Assembly: GCA_965221845.1 (NCBI GenBank)
Contig: OZ244919.1
Location: 3,720,001-3,784,000 of the forward strand
Direction: 5' to 3'
DNA: 64,000 nt
Source: JAJEFO01 sp965221845
GTDB taxonomy: Bacteria; Pseudomonadota; Alphaproteobacteria; Rhodobacterales; Rhodobacteraceae
The first letter of the stretch is position 1, and every line of letters starts with the position of its first letter. The position numbers were made by a program, and so were the translations under genes. The notes under the pieces were generated by a model. The model ran no database searches. It was not told the origin of the DNA and saw nothing but the letters and a program-made list of their open reading frames with translations. Positions 45,315 through 53,615 of the stretch are shown here, one piece after another.

Positions 45315-46728
45315 GAGCCACTGCCGAAAACACAAGCCTGCACAAGGCCCGACAGGGCGGCGGGTATGATGAATTCTACACCCAGCCTGCCGACATCAGG
45401 AATGAACTCCAGCACTACGAACACCACTTCAAAGGCAAGGTCGTCTACTGCAATTGCGATGGTCCCAAGATCAGCAACTTCTTCGTGTACCTCCGCGACA
45501 ACTTCCACCACCTCGGCCTGAAACGCCTGATCACCACTTGCTACCGGAACCAAGACGCGGAGATATGGTCAGCGCATGATGCCGGGAAGGCCATCATGCC
45601 TGAATACGATGGGTTCCGGGAAGGCGATCACCCGCCCGGCGTGGATGACATCGGCATCACGGAACTGGATGATGACGGGGATTTTCGGAAAGAGGAATCG
45701 ATCAGGATCCTCCAGCGTGCCGACATCGTGGTGACCAACCCGCCCTTCTCGCTGTTCCGGGAGTACGTGGCCCAGCTGGTGGCGCACGAGAAGGTTCTTG
45801 TTGTTCTCGGTGACAAGAACGCCATTACCTGCAAGGACTTTTTCCGCCTATCAAAGACAGCAGGATTCGCGCTGGTGCCACATCAACGAGAAAGGATCCG
45901 CTGTTCGATGTTCCGCCGGATCGAGCCAGGGCACTGCTGAGAAGCGCGAAAGGGGGCAGCAAGTACAAGATTGTCGACGGCGTTGTCAAAGGCCGGTCTC
46001 CAAGCATGTGGTTTACCGATATTGATCATAACAAAACCAGGACGAAGTTGGATCCGGTAAGTCGTTACAGTCCTGAAAACTATCCTTCCTACGACGATTA
46101 TGACGCTATCTTTGTCGGCAGGGCCAAAGATATCCCAATGGACTGGGGGGGGGCAATGGGAGTTCCCATCAGTTCTCTTGACCAGCACAACCCAGACCGG
46201 TTTGAAACAATCAGTGCCAACGACATTCGCCGTCACAGTCAGGTTCCGGTCAAGCCCCATGGGCTGATCAAGGATAAAGACGGAACGATTGACGGGAAAC
46301 CCAAATACGCCCGCATTGTCATCCGCAACCGGAACCCTGCAATATCGTCATCCAGCCATCCGGCTGCACAACAATCAGGCAGAGACCAGGACAGGCCTGG
46401 CAAAGAAGGTTTTGAGCGAACCGTCACCCTGACCCAACCGGAACGCAGCCCGAAGAACCGCATGAAGGCGATCCGCAGGCATGGCGTGCGGTGTTTCGGC
46501 TGTGAACTCGAAATGGCCGAAATGTACGGCGTGATCGCCGAAGGCTTCATCCACATTCATCATGTGAAGCCATTGGGCAAGGGCCGAGACCAGTCACCCC
46601 AGATCGATGATCTGATCCCGCTTTGCCCGAACCGCCACGCTGTCGTGCACCTTGAGGACCCGCCCGTGACCCTTGAGCGACTGCGGGAGATTGTCGCCAA
46701 CAACAACCTGAAAGGAGACGTCCCATGA
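45315..46728 (+). pseudogene. EcoRI-type adenine methyltransferase fused to HNH nuclease, frameshifted
   Basis: From codon one after the cassette end the frame reads NTSLHKARQGGGYDEFYTQ, VVYCNCDGPKISNFF, RLITTCYRNQDAEIWSA and the catalytic NPPFSLFREYVAQL, the order of EcoRI-type N6-adenine methyltransferases; only the ATG and perhaps two or three residues are missing. The frame breaks near 45850. It resumes as SMWFTDIDHNKTRTKL, YPSYDDYDAI, MGVPISSLDQHNPDRF and KYARIVIRNRNP (family C-terminus). It then continues without a stop into an HNH domain: CFGCELEMAEMYG, FIHIHHVKPLGKG, DLIPLCPNRHAVVHL. The last Cys pair is CPNRH, so one zinc Cys is replaced by Arg. A G9 run lies at 46145-46153. Confidence 0.75.
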
Positions 46729-46865
46729 CAAACGGTGTTCCTCAAAAGCCCTCCGAATATCCTCCCGTTGGCGATTTGTTAGACGTACCGGTTGACACTT
46801 ATGACGCATCAGGCGACGGCAATCACCTATCGTTGAACCTTCAGGTGGCGAAGGCTGATGGGTAG
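46725..46865 (+). CDS. 46-residue protein coupled to the HNH gene
   Basis: ATG overlaps the HNH stop (ATGA) and has the strong Shine-Dalgarno AAAGGAGACGTCCC. MTNGVPQKPSEYPPVGDLLD, VPVDTYDASGDGNHLSL, NLQVAKADG, stop. Acidic and soluble. It may be a small partner protein or the truncated start of a longer gene cut by the transposase gene. A second identical copy lies at 52294. Confidence 0.5.
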   Translation: MTNGVPQKPSEYPPVGDLLDVPVDTYDASGDGNHLSLNLQVAKADG

Positions 46866-46958
46866 GAGTCTGTAAAGAAGCGCTGGTGGACCCTGATTGT
46901 TTTTCGGCATGATCCACAGCAAACTGCTCAAAAGATTCGGAAAGCGCTTGATCAGTCG

Positions 46959-47969
46959 TCATGACCGCACTCCTCCATTGGCCCCGCTCCACATCCCGGT
47001 GTCGGCAATCAGGGCCTTGTAGGTGAGGCGCTTGCCGACCGTCAGGGCGACCACCCGCTCCAGCTGCTCCATCGTATCGCCCTCCCGCATGTTGTGCCGA
47101 CCGGCGAACCCGTTGATGTAGCGGTGCAGGCGCTTCTCCGGGAACTTGTGGTGGACGCCCCTGTGCGCCCTCTTCAGCATTGACCAGAAACTCTCGATGC
47201 CGTTGGTATGGATGTCGCCCTCACGGACGGACTCATCAGCGGAGTGATTGACGGTCTCGTGCCGGAAGGCATTGATCACGTTCGGCAGCCGCCCATAGGC
47301 CCCGTGATCGTCCGTGTAGACGGTGGATCCCCGTGCGGCATGGCCCGCGACAAACGGGATCAGGTCAATGGCACCGGTGGACTGCACAACCTGCGCCCGC
47401 ACTTGCCTGCTGTCCCGGTCCTTCATACCGACAACGGCGGTCATGTCAACCGTCCCGCGCCCGGTGGCGGCCTTGCGCTCGGCATTGGACCTGTTGGCTC
47501 GGATGCCGCCCACATAGGTCTCGTCAACCTCATCCGGTCCACCCATCGGTGGCTCATCATCGTCCCGCCTGAACACCTCGCGGATGCGCCGGAGCATGAA
47601 CCACGCCGTCTTTTGGGTCACGCCAATGTCCCGATGCAGTTTCATGGAACTGACACCCTTGAGGCTGGTCATGTGCAGATAGATGGCCAGCACCCACTTG
47701 CGCAGTGGCAGGGGTGAACGTTCCATGAGGGTGCCGGTCTTGACGCTGAAATACCGCTGACAGTCATGGCAACGGTACGGGAGCGGATGGGAGGCCTCCT
47801 TGCGGCACTCGATGGTGCGCGCGCTGCCGCAGTACGGGCAGGCGCGACCCTCAGGCCAGACGCGGGCCTCGAACCATTTGCGCGCCGCGTCCTCGGTCGG
47901 GAACATCTCCATCAGGTCGAAGATCGTGAGGCCCCTGCGGAAAGCCTTGCCAGGGGCGGCTTGGGTCAT
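46959..47969 (-). CDS. IS1595-family transposase, copy 1
   Basis: 336 residues from ATG 47969 (MTQAAPGKAFRRGLTIFDLM). An N-terminal zinc ribbon (CPYCGS and CHDCQRYFSVKTGTLME) is followed by the ISXO2-like transposase domain: DEVDETYVGG, STVYTDDHGAYGRL, NGIESFWSMLKRAHRGVHH. Full length and intact, 70 bases inside the right transposon end. It is convergent with the cargo genes. Confidence 0.92.
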   Translation of the reverse strand: MTQAAPGKAFRRGLTIFDLMEMFPTEDAARKWFEARVWPEGRACPYCGSARTIECRKEASHPLPYRCHDCQRYFSVKTGTLMERSPLPLRKWVLAIYLHMTSLKGVSSMKLHRDIGVTQKTAWFMLRRIREVFRRDDDEPPMGGPDEVDETYVGGIRANRSNAERKAATGRGTVDMTAVVGMKDRDSRQVRAQVVQSTGAIDLIPFVAGHAARGSTVYTDDHGAYGRLPNVINAFRHETVNHSADESVREGDIHTNGIESFWSMLKRAHRGVHHKFPEKRLHRYINGFAGRHNMREGDTMEQLERVVALTVGKRLTYKALIADTGMWSGANGGVRS

Positions 47970-48063
47970 TGTGCGTCTCCCAATGCCTATGGGAATCAAT
48001 ATAGTGCAGCCGCTCTGCAAATCAAGTATATAATCCCCTAAAAAAAAGGGATTTATAAACAAA

Positions 48064-48109
48064 GGGCGCCGGTCCCACAGGCCGCCCCTGGCCTGTGGGA
48101 CCGGCGCCC
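48064..48109 (-). terminator. 20-bp-arm hairpin at left end of unit 2
   Basis: Perfect arms GGGCGCCGGTCCCACAGGCC (48064-48083) and its complement (48090-48109), loop GCCCCT. On the minus strand it is followed by TTTGTTTATAAAT, so it would stop transcription coming from gene C. Confidence 0.7.
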
Positions 48110-48115
48110 CTTGGT

Positions 48116-48340
48116 CAGCGGATGCGCACCCCGTCCTCATGGACATGGCCGTCCGGATCGTTACAGCCGGAGGGCAGGCTGCGGCCGCAGCCCCCGCCAC
48201 TTGAGAAGAAGGCGATGGTGCGGGTTTTCCTGACTGCAAACGGCTTGGGGTTGGCCGTAATTTCAGAAACCCGGAAGGCCATCATGCCGCTGCCGATGCC
48301 CCCGCGCCAAGGCCCTTGATACTTGTGCGTGCACTGACGC
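48116..48340 (-). pseudogene. possible secreted-protein C-terminal fragment
   Basis: One minus-strand frame ending at a TGA at 48118-48116 reads HKYQGPWRGGIGSGMMAFRV, SEITANPKPFAV and FFSSGGGCGRSLPSGCND, with no start codon. The Gly/Cys pattern recalls the end of protein A. It lies between gene C and the hairpin, so it may be the broken 3' half of an older secreted-protein gene. Confidence 0.35.
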
Positions 48341-48452
48341 GCGAACCCCTGTCTACGCCTTGTTTGAGAATGTCGAAAGCGGCGCCGCGTGAATGAGTTC
48401 CTGGCGTAGTTCGTGGAAGTTCAGGCGTGGCATTGCAGCATCCCCGATCACG

Positions 48453-49002
48453 TCAGTCGTCGTCCAGGATGTTGAAATACACATGTTCGCGGGGATTGTC
48501 GGCCAAAGCGATTATCAACCGGTTGGTGGGATTGTCCTTGACCCCGTTATCATGTGGCGACGCAACAATAAAAGATGCAAATGCTTCGCGCGCAAATATG
48601 ACACCGCAGCTAAGGTTTTCGGAACCCCATTGCGGGAGAATCCGTACTCCTAAAACTTTGGCCACAGCGCTTTTGCATTCGTTGCCACTGCATGGGGTCG
48701 TGTCCCAGACATTCATGCAGAAACCCACTTCTTCTAGCACATTGGCATCTAGACCAGGGCAACCGGCCATCCTATTGACTTGAATCCCGTTTTGGCCGTA
48801 GTCTGAATTATCTTCATTCATGGTGCCAGCACCCAGAAATATAACCTTTTCCAGGGTGAACAGGCTTCTGTCATTGCATTGTTCTGCTGTCGGCATCTGC
48901 GCCTGCGCCGGTCCTGCAAGCAGCAGGAAGCCCAGCATCGCGGCGGCAGCGAGGGCCGTCAGTCTAGCGGTGGGGGGGGGGGGGGGGGGTGAAACTGATC
49001 AT
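48453..49002 (-). CDS. secreted protein C, phase-variable, currently OFF
   Basis: ATG 49002 with GGTGGAGATGTCTCCC upstream, then MISFT and an 18-base C tract. As sequenced the frame ends at a TAG right after the tract (MISFTPPPPPHR). With 17 C it would read TARLTALAAAAMLGFLLLAG-PAQA-Q, a full signal peptide, then MPTAEQCNDRSLFTLEKVI and so on to VYFNILDDD (182 residues). The mature part has about six Cys (QCNDRS, AGCPG, GFCMN, TTPCSGNECK, LSCGV), suggesting disulfides. Different from A and B after the signal peptide. Confidence 0.75.
48972..48989 (-). repeat. poly-C switch tract of gene C (18)
   Basis: Eighteen Gs on the plus strand. ON length would be 17 or 20. Confidence 0.9.
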
Positions 49003-49221
49003 GGGAGACATCTCCACCTGTAATGGGGCTGATTCTGTCAGTCTATGGGATTTGCCCCCGAAAGGCAACGCAGCCCGGCTCAGGGGGTGTGTCCGGAATT
49101 TTGCACTGATTTCCAGCTTGAACCTTGATTGGTGATTCGCGGTCTGTCTTGATGTCCTCAACGGCGCGGCTGTGGCAACGATGCTGCGGACCTGCCGGCA
49201 ACAGGGACAATCGCGGCAGGG

Positions 49222-49815
49222 TTGAAGCAGATGACAGACATTCAGGACGAAGGCGCGGATCCTTTCCGCTTCCGGGACACGGGAATCGCGGAGGCGTTGC
49301 TACGGCTGGGCCCGGAAGCGGCGGCGGCGCATCCGGGGGTGCTGACGCGATGCGGCGGCACATGGGTCCGTCACGTTTGCGACGGCGGGACGGTCGGGGT
49401 CCGGGAGGTCTCCGGGGCGGAGCCTGAGGCGCTTCAGGTCCGCATCCGGGACTTCCGGGACCGCATGGAGCCGTTGCCTGCCCTCGCCCGGGCTTCCGGA
49501 GACGCGGAAAGCGGGGACGCGCTGAAGGGCGCGGCGCTGGCCGATGCCGCAAGAGCCTTCGGCCAGGACTTCGGCCGCGTGCTTGGGGAACCGGACGGTG
49601 CGCGCCCCGATCCCGGCGCGATGGAACTGCGGCTTCGGGACAGCGCGCTGTCCGGGTCCGCCGCCGCGTGCCGGGCGGTTCTCGAGGCCAGGGACGCGGA
49701 GCTTCCCGCCCCCGAGTGCCCGAGATGCGGGCGGGCGACGAGCGGCGACGGCGGAAGGTCCCGAAGACCTTCCTGACCCGCCTGGGCGAGGTCGCGGTGA
49801 GGCGGAGCCACTCTC
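49222..49815 (+). pseudogene. ISKra4-family transposase N-terminal fragment
   Basis: MKQMTDIQDEGADPFRFRDTG, LPAPECPRCGRATSGDG and, after a frame break, KVPKTFLTRLGEVAVRRSH, the order seen in ISKra4-type transposases before the catalytic domain. It stops at the IS1634 end. It supplies the region missing from the 2.2-kb copy but belongs to a different element. Confidence 0.6.
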
Positions 49816-51770
49816 GACTTCCTACATTTTCGGCTGTAAGTCATTGATTTTCGGCGGCCCGGATTTCGAATGGGCACTACATCGCGGGACGTTCCCGCGT
49901 TCATTGCCGCCGGTTTCGGGGCTCTGTCACCCGCCTGCCCGCCGGGCTGCGGTCTTTCGCGTCGGCTGGAGCCGGAACGGGGCTTCGTTCCATCCGAGGC
50001 CGAGGCTCCGGTAGATCCGCCGGGCCTTGGCCGAGGCCCGGCTGGGCATGGCGTATTTCTGTTCCGTGCCCTTTCTGTGCAGCACGCTGATCTGCAGGGC
50101 GTTGAGCTCGCGCCGGATGACGTCCGGGCTCATGGGGTGGCCGGACAGCGCGAGCCTGTGGCGGAGGTGCTGCAGGCAGCAGAACGCCATGTAGCAGATG
50201 GCGATGTGGGCGCGCACCCGGCGTTTCACCCAGTGGAAGACCGGGCGGATGCGGAGATCGTGCTTGTTCACGCGGAAACACGCCTCGATCTCCCATAACC
50301 GGCGGTACTGCATGACGAGGAAGCGGGCGTCGGCGTCATCGTGGCCCCAGGCCACGATCCCGCCTATCCCGTCCCACCGCGCCGCTTCGGCGACCTTGTC
50401 CCCGTCGATCTCGATCCGGCCCTCGGGGAAGGCGAGGAAACGGGCGTACCCGCGCCCGGCGACCGACGCGGGCCTGTCGCTCCCGGCGAGACGCCTGCGC
50501 AGCCGCTCCAGGCCCTGCGCGCGCTGGCGCGCGTCCTTGCGCGCGCGTTTGGGCGACCAGGTGACGATGACCCTGGTCGAGCCCTTCCTGAGGCTCTTGT
50601 AGCGCGCGATCGAGGTCGGGAACTCCTTCATCGGCCGCCACGCCACGAAGCCGTCGGGCTCGAGCGCCCGGTTCCGGAACTCCGCGGTCTGGGACTTGAG
50701 CCGGGCACCGAGAATGTACGGGATGCCGCGTTCCTGAAGCAGCCTCTCGTTGTCGGCGCTGATCATGCCGGCGTCGGCCACCACCGTGAAGCGCGCGGTG
50801 GGGTAGCGTTCGGCCAGCCCCGCGAGAGAGGAGATCAGGGTGTGGCCCTCGTAGCTGCTGCCCGGGAACAGCTCGTAGCCCAGCGGGATGCCGTCGGGGG
50901 TGACCAGAAGGGCGAATACGACCTGGACGCGGTGGTGCTTGCCGTCCTTGCTGTAGCCCTTGGCGCGCAGGCCGTCCTCCACCTCGCTCTCGAAATACAG
51001 CGTCGTGGTGTCGAAGAAGATGACGCTGACGGGCTCGTCATAGAGCTTGCGGGCCGCCGCGTGGGACTGGCCGCGGATGGCGTCGATCAGGCCGTCGTCG
51101 AGAAAGTCCATGGTCCTGTAGACCTGGTCGAGGTTCAGCGACAGATCGCCATGGCGGTCGAGCTCGCGGACCGTGGCGCGCTTGCTGAGCGGCTGCGCGA
51201 CGCGCGCGAGGACCATCTCCTTGAGGATGCGGTTGGAGCTCATGCGCCGCGCGCCCAGCACCCGATCCCACCCCAGGCGTCCGTAAACCTCGCCAAGCGC
51301 CTCGCGCAGCCCGACCGAGATCCGCGACTCCTCGCGGCATTCGGCCAGGTCGACCCCGAAGGGCCGCGGATCCGCCACCGCCAGACGGGCCTGGGCGATG
51401 AGATCGCTGTACTGCTTCGGCGTCAGCAGGTGAAGCTGGGCCGTCTCCGCCTGCCTCATCTCCTCGATGATCAGCCGCCCGAGGCGGTCGAGCTGGCTGA
51501 GCTGCCCGTCGCTCGTCGCGGTGCCGACATGGCGCACGACCCTCTGGCGCACCCTGTCGCCGTCGCGCACCGACCTGACGACCTGGACGCGGATTCGGTC
51601 TCCGCTCTTTTTGTGGCGAACGAACATGCCGGAAGTATGGACCGGACGGGCCGGAGGTTCAAGCGGAATATACCCCGTGGGCACTACATCGCCGTCCCGG
51701 GGAATCGAGACCCAATGGACCACAAATACAGTCAGTTACGCACCGCCAGAATCCGGCAATGTAGGAAGTC
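49816..51770 (-). mobile_element. IS1634-family element, copy 2
   Basis: Ends GACTTCCTACATTTTCGG and, inward from the right, GACTTCCTACATTGCCGG. No target duplication: the left neighbour is an ISKra4 fragment, the right neighbour the tail of the methyltransferase gene. An adjacent deletion made by this IS would explain the loss of the methyltransferase 5' part in unit 2. Confidence 0.8.
49927..51627 (-). CDS. IS1634-family transposase, intact
   Basis: 566 residues from ATG 51627 (MFVRHKKSGDRIRVQVVRSV, the usual N-terminus). FFDTTTLYFESEVEDGLRAK (first Asp), GIPLGYELFPGSSYEGHTL, FTVVADAGMISADN (second Asp) and LVMQYRRLWEIEACFRVNKH with the catalytic Glu, then DLRIRPVFHWVKRRVRAHI. Uninterrupted and probably active. 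Confidence 0.92.
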   Translation of the reverse strand: MFVRHKKSGDRIRVQVVRSVRDGDRVRQRVVRHVGTATSDGQLSQLDRLGRLIIEEMRQAETAQLHLLTPKQYSDLIAQARLAVADPRPFGVDLAECREESRISVGLREALGEVYGRLGWDRVLGARRMSSNRILKEMVLARVAQPLSKRATVRELDRHGDLSLNLDQVYRTMDFLDDGLIDAIRGQSHAAARKLYDEPVSVIFFDTTTLYFESEVEDGLRAKGYSKDGKHHRVQVVFALLVTPDGIPLGYELFPGSSYEGHTLISSLAGLAERYPTARFTVVADAGMISADNERLLQERGIPYILGARLKSQTAEFRNRALEPDGFVAWRPMKEFPTSIARYKSLRKGSTRVIVTWSPKRARKDARQRAQGLERLRRRLAGSDRPASVAGRGYARFLAFPEGRIEIDGDKVAEAARWDGIGGIVAWGHDDADARFLVMQYRRLWEIEACFRVNKHDLRIRPVFHWVKRRVRAHIAICYMAFCCLQHLRHRLALSGHPMSPDVIRRELNALQISVLHRKGTEQKYAMPSRASAKARRIYRSLGLGWNEAPFRLQPTRKTAARRAGG

Positions 51771-51772
51771 AA

Positions 51773-52297
51773 GAAACAATCAGTGCCAACGACATTCGCC
51801 GTCACAGTCAGGTTCCGGTCAAGCCCCATGGGCTGATCAAGGATAAAGACGGAACGATTGACGGGAAACCCAAATACGCCCGCATTGTCATCCGCAACCG
51901 GAACCCTGCAATATCGTCATCCAGCCATCCGGCTGCACAACAATCAGGCAGAGACCAGGACAGGCCTGGCAAAGAAGGTTTTGAGCGAACCGTCACCCTG
52001 ACCCAACCGGAACGCAGCCCGAAGAACCGCATGAAGGCGATCCGCAGGCATGGCGTGCGGTGTTTCGGCTGTGAACTCGAAATGGCCGAAATGTACGGCG
52101 TGATCGCCGAAGGCTTCATCCACATTCATCATGTGAAGCCATTGGGCAAGGGCCGAGACCAGTCACCCCAGATCGATGATCTGATCCCGCTTTGCCCGAA
52201 CCGCCACGCTGTCGTGCACCTTGAGGACCCGCCCGTGACCCTTGAGCGACTGCGGGAGATTGTCGCCAACAACAACCTGAAAGGAGACGTCCCATGA
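51773..52297 (+). pseudogene. methyltransferase tail plus HNH domain, copy 2
   Basis: Same sequence as 46204-46728 but without the methyltransferase core, which is replaced by IS1634. The HNH domain is complete (CFGCELEM, FIHIHHVKPL, CPNRHAVVH). An in-frame open stretch continues from IS1634 end sequence, so a stray fusion could be translated; no proper start. Confidence 0.75.
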
Positions 52298-52434
52298 CAA
52301 ACGGTGTTCCTCAAAAGCCCTCCGAATATCCTCCCGTTGGCGATTTGTTAGACGTACCGGTTGACACTTATGACGCATCAGGCGACGGCAATCACCTATC
52401 GTTGAACCTTCAGGTGGCGAAGGCTGATGGGTAG
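52294..52434 (+). CDS. 46-residue protein, copy 2
   Basis: Identical to the gene at 46725, with the same Shine-Dalgarno and stop overlap. Confidence 0.5.
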   Translation: MTNGVPQKPSEYPPVGDLLDVPVDTYDASGDGNHLSLNLQVAKADG

Positions 52435-52527
52435 GAGTCTGTAAAGAAGCGCTGGTGGACCCTGATTGTTTTTCGGCATGATCCACAGCAAACTGCTCAA
52501 AAGATTCGGAAAGCGCTTGATCAGTCG

Positions 52528-53538
52528 TCATGACCGCACTCCTCCATTGGCCCCGCTCCACATCCCGGTGTCGGCAATCAGGGCCTTGTAGGTGAGGCGC
52601 TTGCCGACCGTCAGGGCGACCACCCGCTCCAGCTGCTCCATCGTATCGCCCTCCCGCATGTTGTGCCGACCGGCGAACCCGTTGATGTAGCGGTGCAGGC
52701 GCTTCTCCGGGAACTTGTGGTGGACGCCCCTGTGCGCCCTCTTCAGCATTGACCAGAAACTCTCGATGCCGTTGGTATGGATGTCGCCCTCACGGACGGA
52801 CTCATCAGCGGAGTGATTGACGGTCTCGTGCCGGAAGGCATTGATCACGTTCGGCAGCCGCCCATAGGCCCCGTGATCGTCCGTGTAGACGGTGGATCCC
52901 CGTGCGGCATGGCCCGCGACAAACGGGATCAGGTCAATGGCACCGGTGGACTGCACAACCTGCGCCCGCACTTGCCTGCTGTCCCGGTCCTTCATACCGA
53001 CAACGGCGGTCATGTCAACCGTCCCGCGCCCGGTGGCGGCCTTGCGCTCGGCATTGGACCTGTTGGCTCGGATGCCGCCCACATAGGTCTCGTCAACCTC
53101 ATCCGGTCCACCCATCGGTGGCTCATCATCGTCCCGCCTGAACACCTCGCGGATGCGCCGGAGCATGAACCACGCCGTCTTTTGGGTCACGCCAATGTCC
53201 CGATGCAGTTTCATGGAACTGACACCCTTGAGGCTGGTCATGTGCAGATAGATGGCCAGCACCCACTTGCGCAGTGGCAGGGGTGAACGTTCCATGAGGG
53301 TGCCGGTCTTGACGCTGAAATACCGCTGACAGTCATGGCAACGGTACGGGAGCGGATGGGAGGCCTCCTTGCGGCACTCGATGGTGCGCGCGCTGCCGCA
53401 GTACGGGCAGGCGCGACCCTCAGGCCAGACGCGGGCCTCGAACCATTTGCGCGCCGCGTCCTCGGTCGGGAACATCTCCATCAGGTCGAAGATCGTGAGG
53501 CCCCTGCGGAAAGCCTTGCCAGGGGCGGCTTGGGTCAT
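52528..53538 (-). CDS. IS1595-family transposase, copy 2
   Basis: Same protein as at 46959, intact, ATG 53538. Two identical active-looking transposases could act in trans on any element with matching ends, including the MITE at 41.8 kb. Confidence 0.92.
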   Translation of the reverse strand: MTQAAPGKAFRRGLTIFDLMEMFPTEDAARKWFEARVWPEGRACPYCGSARTIECRKEASHPLPYRCHDCQRYFSVKTGTLMERSPLPLRKWVLAIYLHMTSLKGVSSMKLHRDIGVTQKTAWFMLRRIREVFRRDDDEPPMGGPDEVDETYVGGIRANRSNAERKAATGRGTVDMTAVVGMKDRDSRQVRAQVVQSTGAIDLIPFVAGHAARGSTVYTDDHGAYGRLPNVINAFRHETVNHSADESVREGDIHTNGIESFWSMLKRAHRGVHHKFPEKRLHRYINGFAGRHNMREGDTMEQLERVVALTVGKRLTYKALIADTGMWSGANGGVRS

Positions 53539-53615
53539 TGTGCGTCTCCCAATGCCTATGGGAATCAATATAGTGCAGCCGCTCTGCAAATCAAGTATAT
53601 AATCCCCCAATAAAA

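Larger units (their letters stand above)
43065..45325. mobile_element. cassette B, split by IS30 copy 3
   Basis: Starts GGTAGTGGCTCGGTTTGAAA, ends TTCAAACTGAGCCACTGCC, an inverted pair like that of cassette A. It is separated from cassette A by nine bases (GAAAAACAC) and followed by GAAAACAC, an almost matching direct repeat. Without the 1345-bp IS30 it would be about 0.9 kb, the size of cassette A, and encodes only secreted protein B. Its right end lies at the very first codons of the methyltransferase gene. Confidence 0.7.
41958..48038. mobile_element. IS1595-family transposon with cargo, unit 1
   Basis: About 6.1 kb. Left end GGGGATTATATACTTGACTT at 41958; right end, read inward from 48038, GGGGATTATATACTTGATTT. 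The left flank is CAATAAAA. It carries, left to right, two secreted-protein cassettes (A and B, the latter with an IS30), an EcoRI-type methyltransferase-HNH fusion gene, a 46-codon gene and the IS1595 transposase. The right flank is TAAAAAAA rather than CAATAAAA; the exact partner duplication is at 53608-53615, after unit 2. IS1595 relatives are known to carry passenger genes. Confidence 0.65.
46204..48038. repeat. 1.84-kb direct repeat, copy 1
   Basis: Identical, as far as I compared it, to 51773-53607 (offset 5569): methyltransferase tail, HNH domain, 46-codon gene, IS1595 transposase and right transposon end. Confidence 0.9.
48047..53607. mobile_element. IS1595-family transposon with cargo, unit 2 (rearranged)
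   Basis: Directly after unit 1, separated by TAAAAAAA. The left end GGGATTTATAAAC at about 48048 only roughly matches the other ends, so this boundary is inferred. The right end (to 53607) is identical to that of unit 1 and is followed by CAATAAAA (53608-53615), the same 8 bp as on the left of unit 1. Contents: secreted protein C, an ISKra4 transposase fragment, an IS1634 that has removed most of the methyltransferase gene, then the 1.84-kb repeat. Confidence 0.55.

Noticed and set aside
46594..46992. 132-codon minus-strand frame opposite the HNH end (two copies)
   Set aside because: It overlaps the HNH and small-protein genes in antisense and lacks protein-like motifs; both copies exist only because the segment is duplicated.
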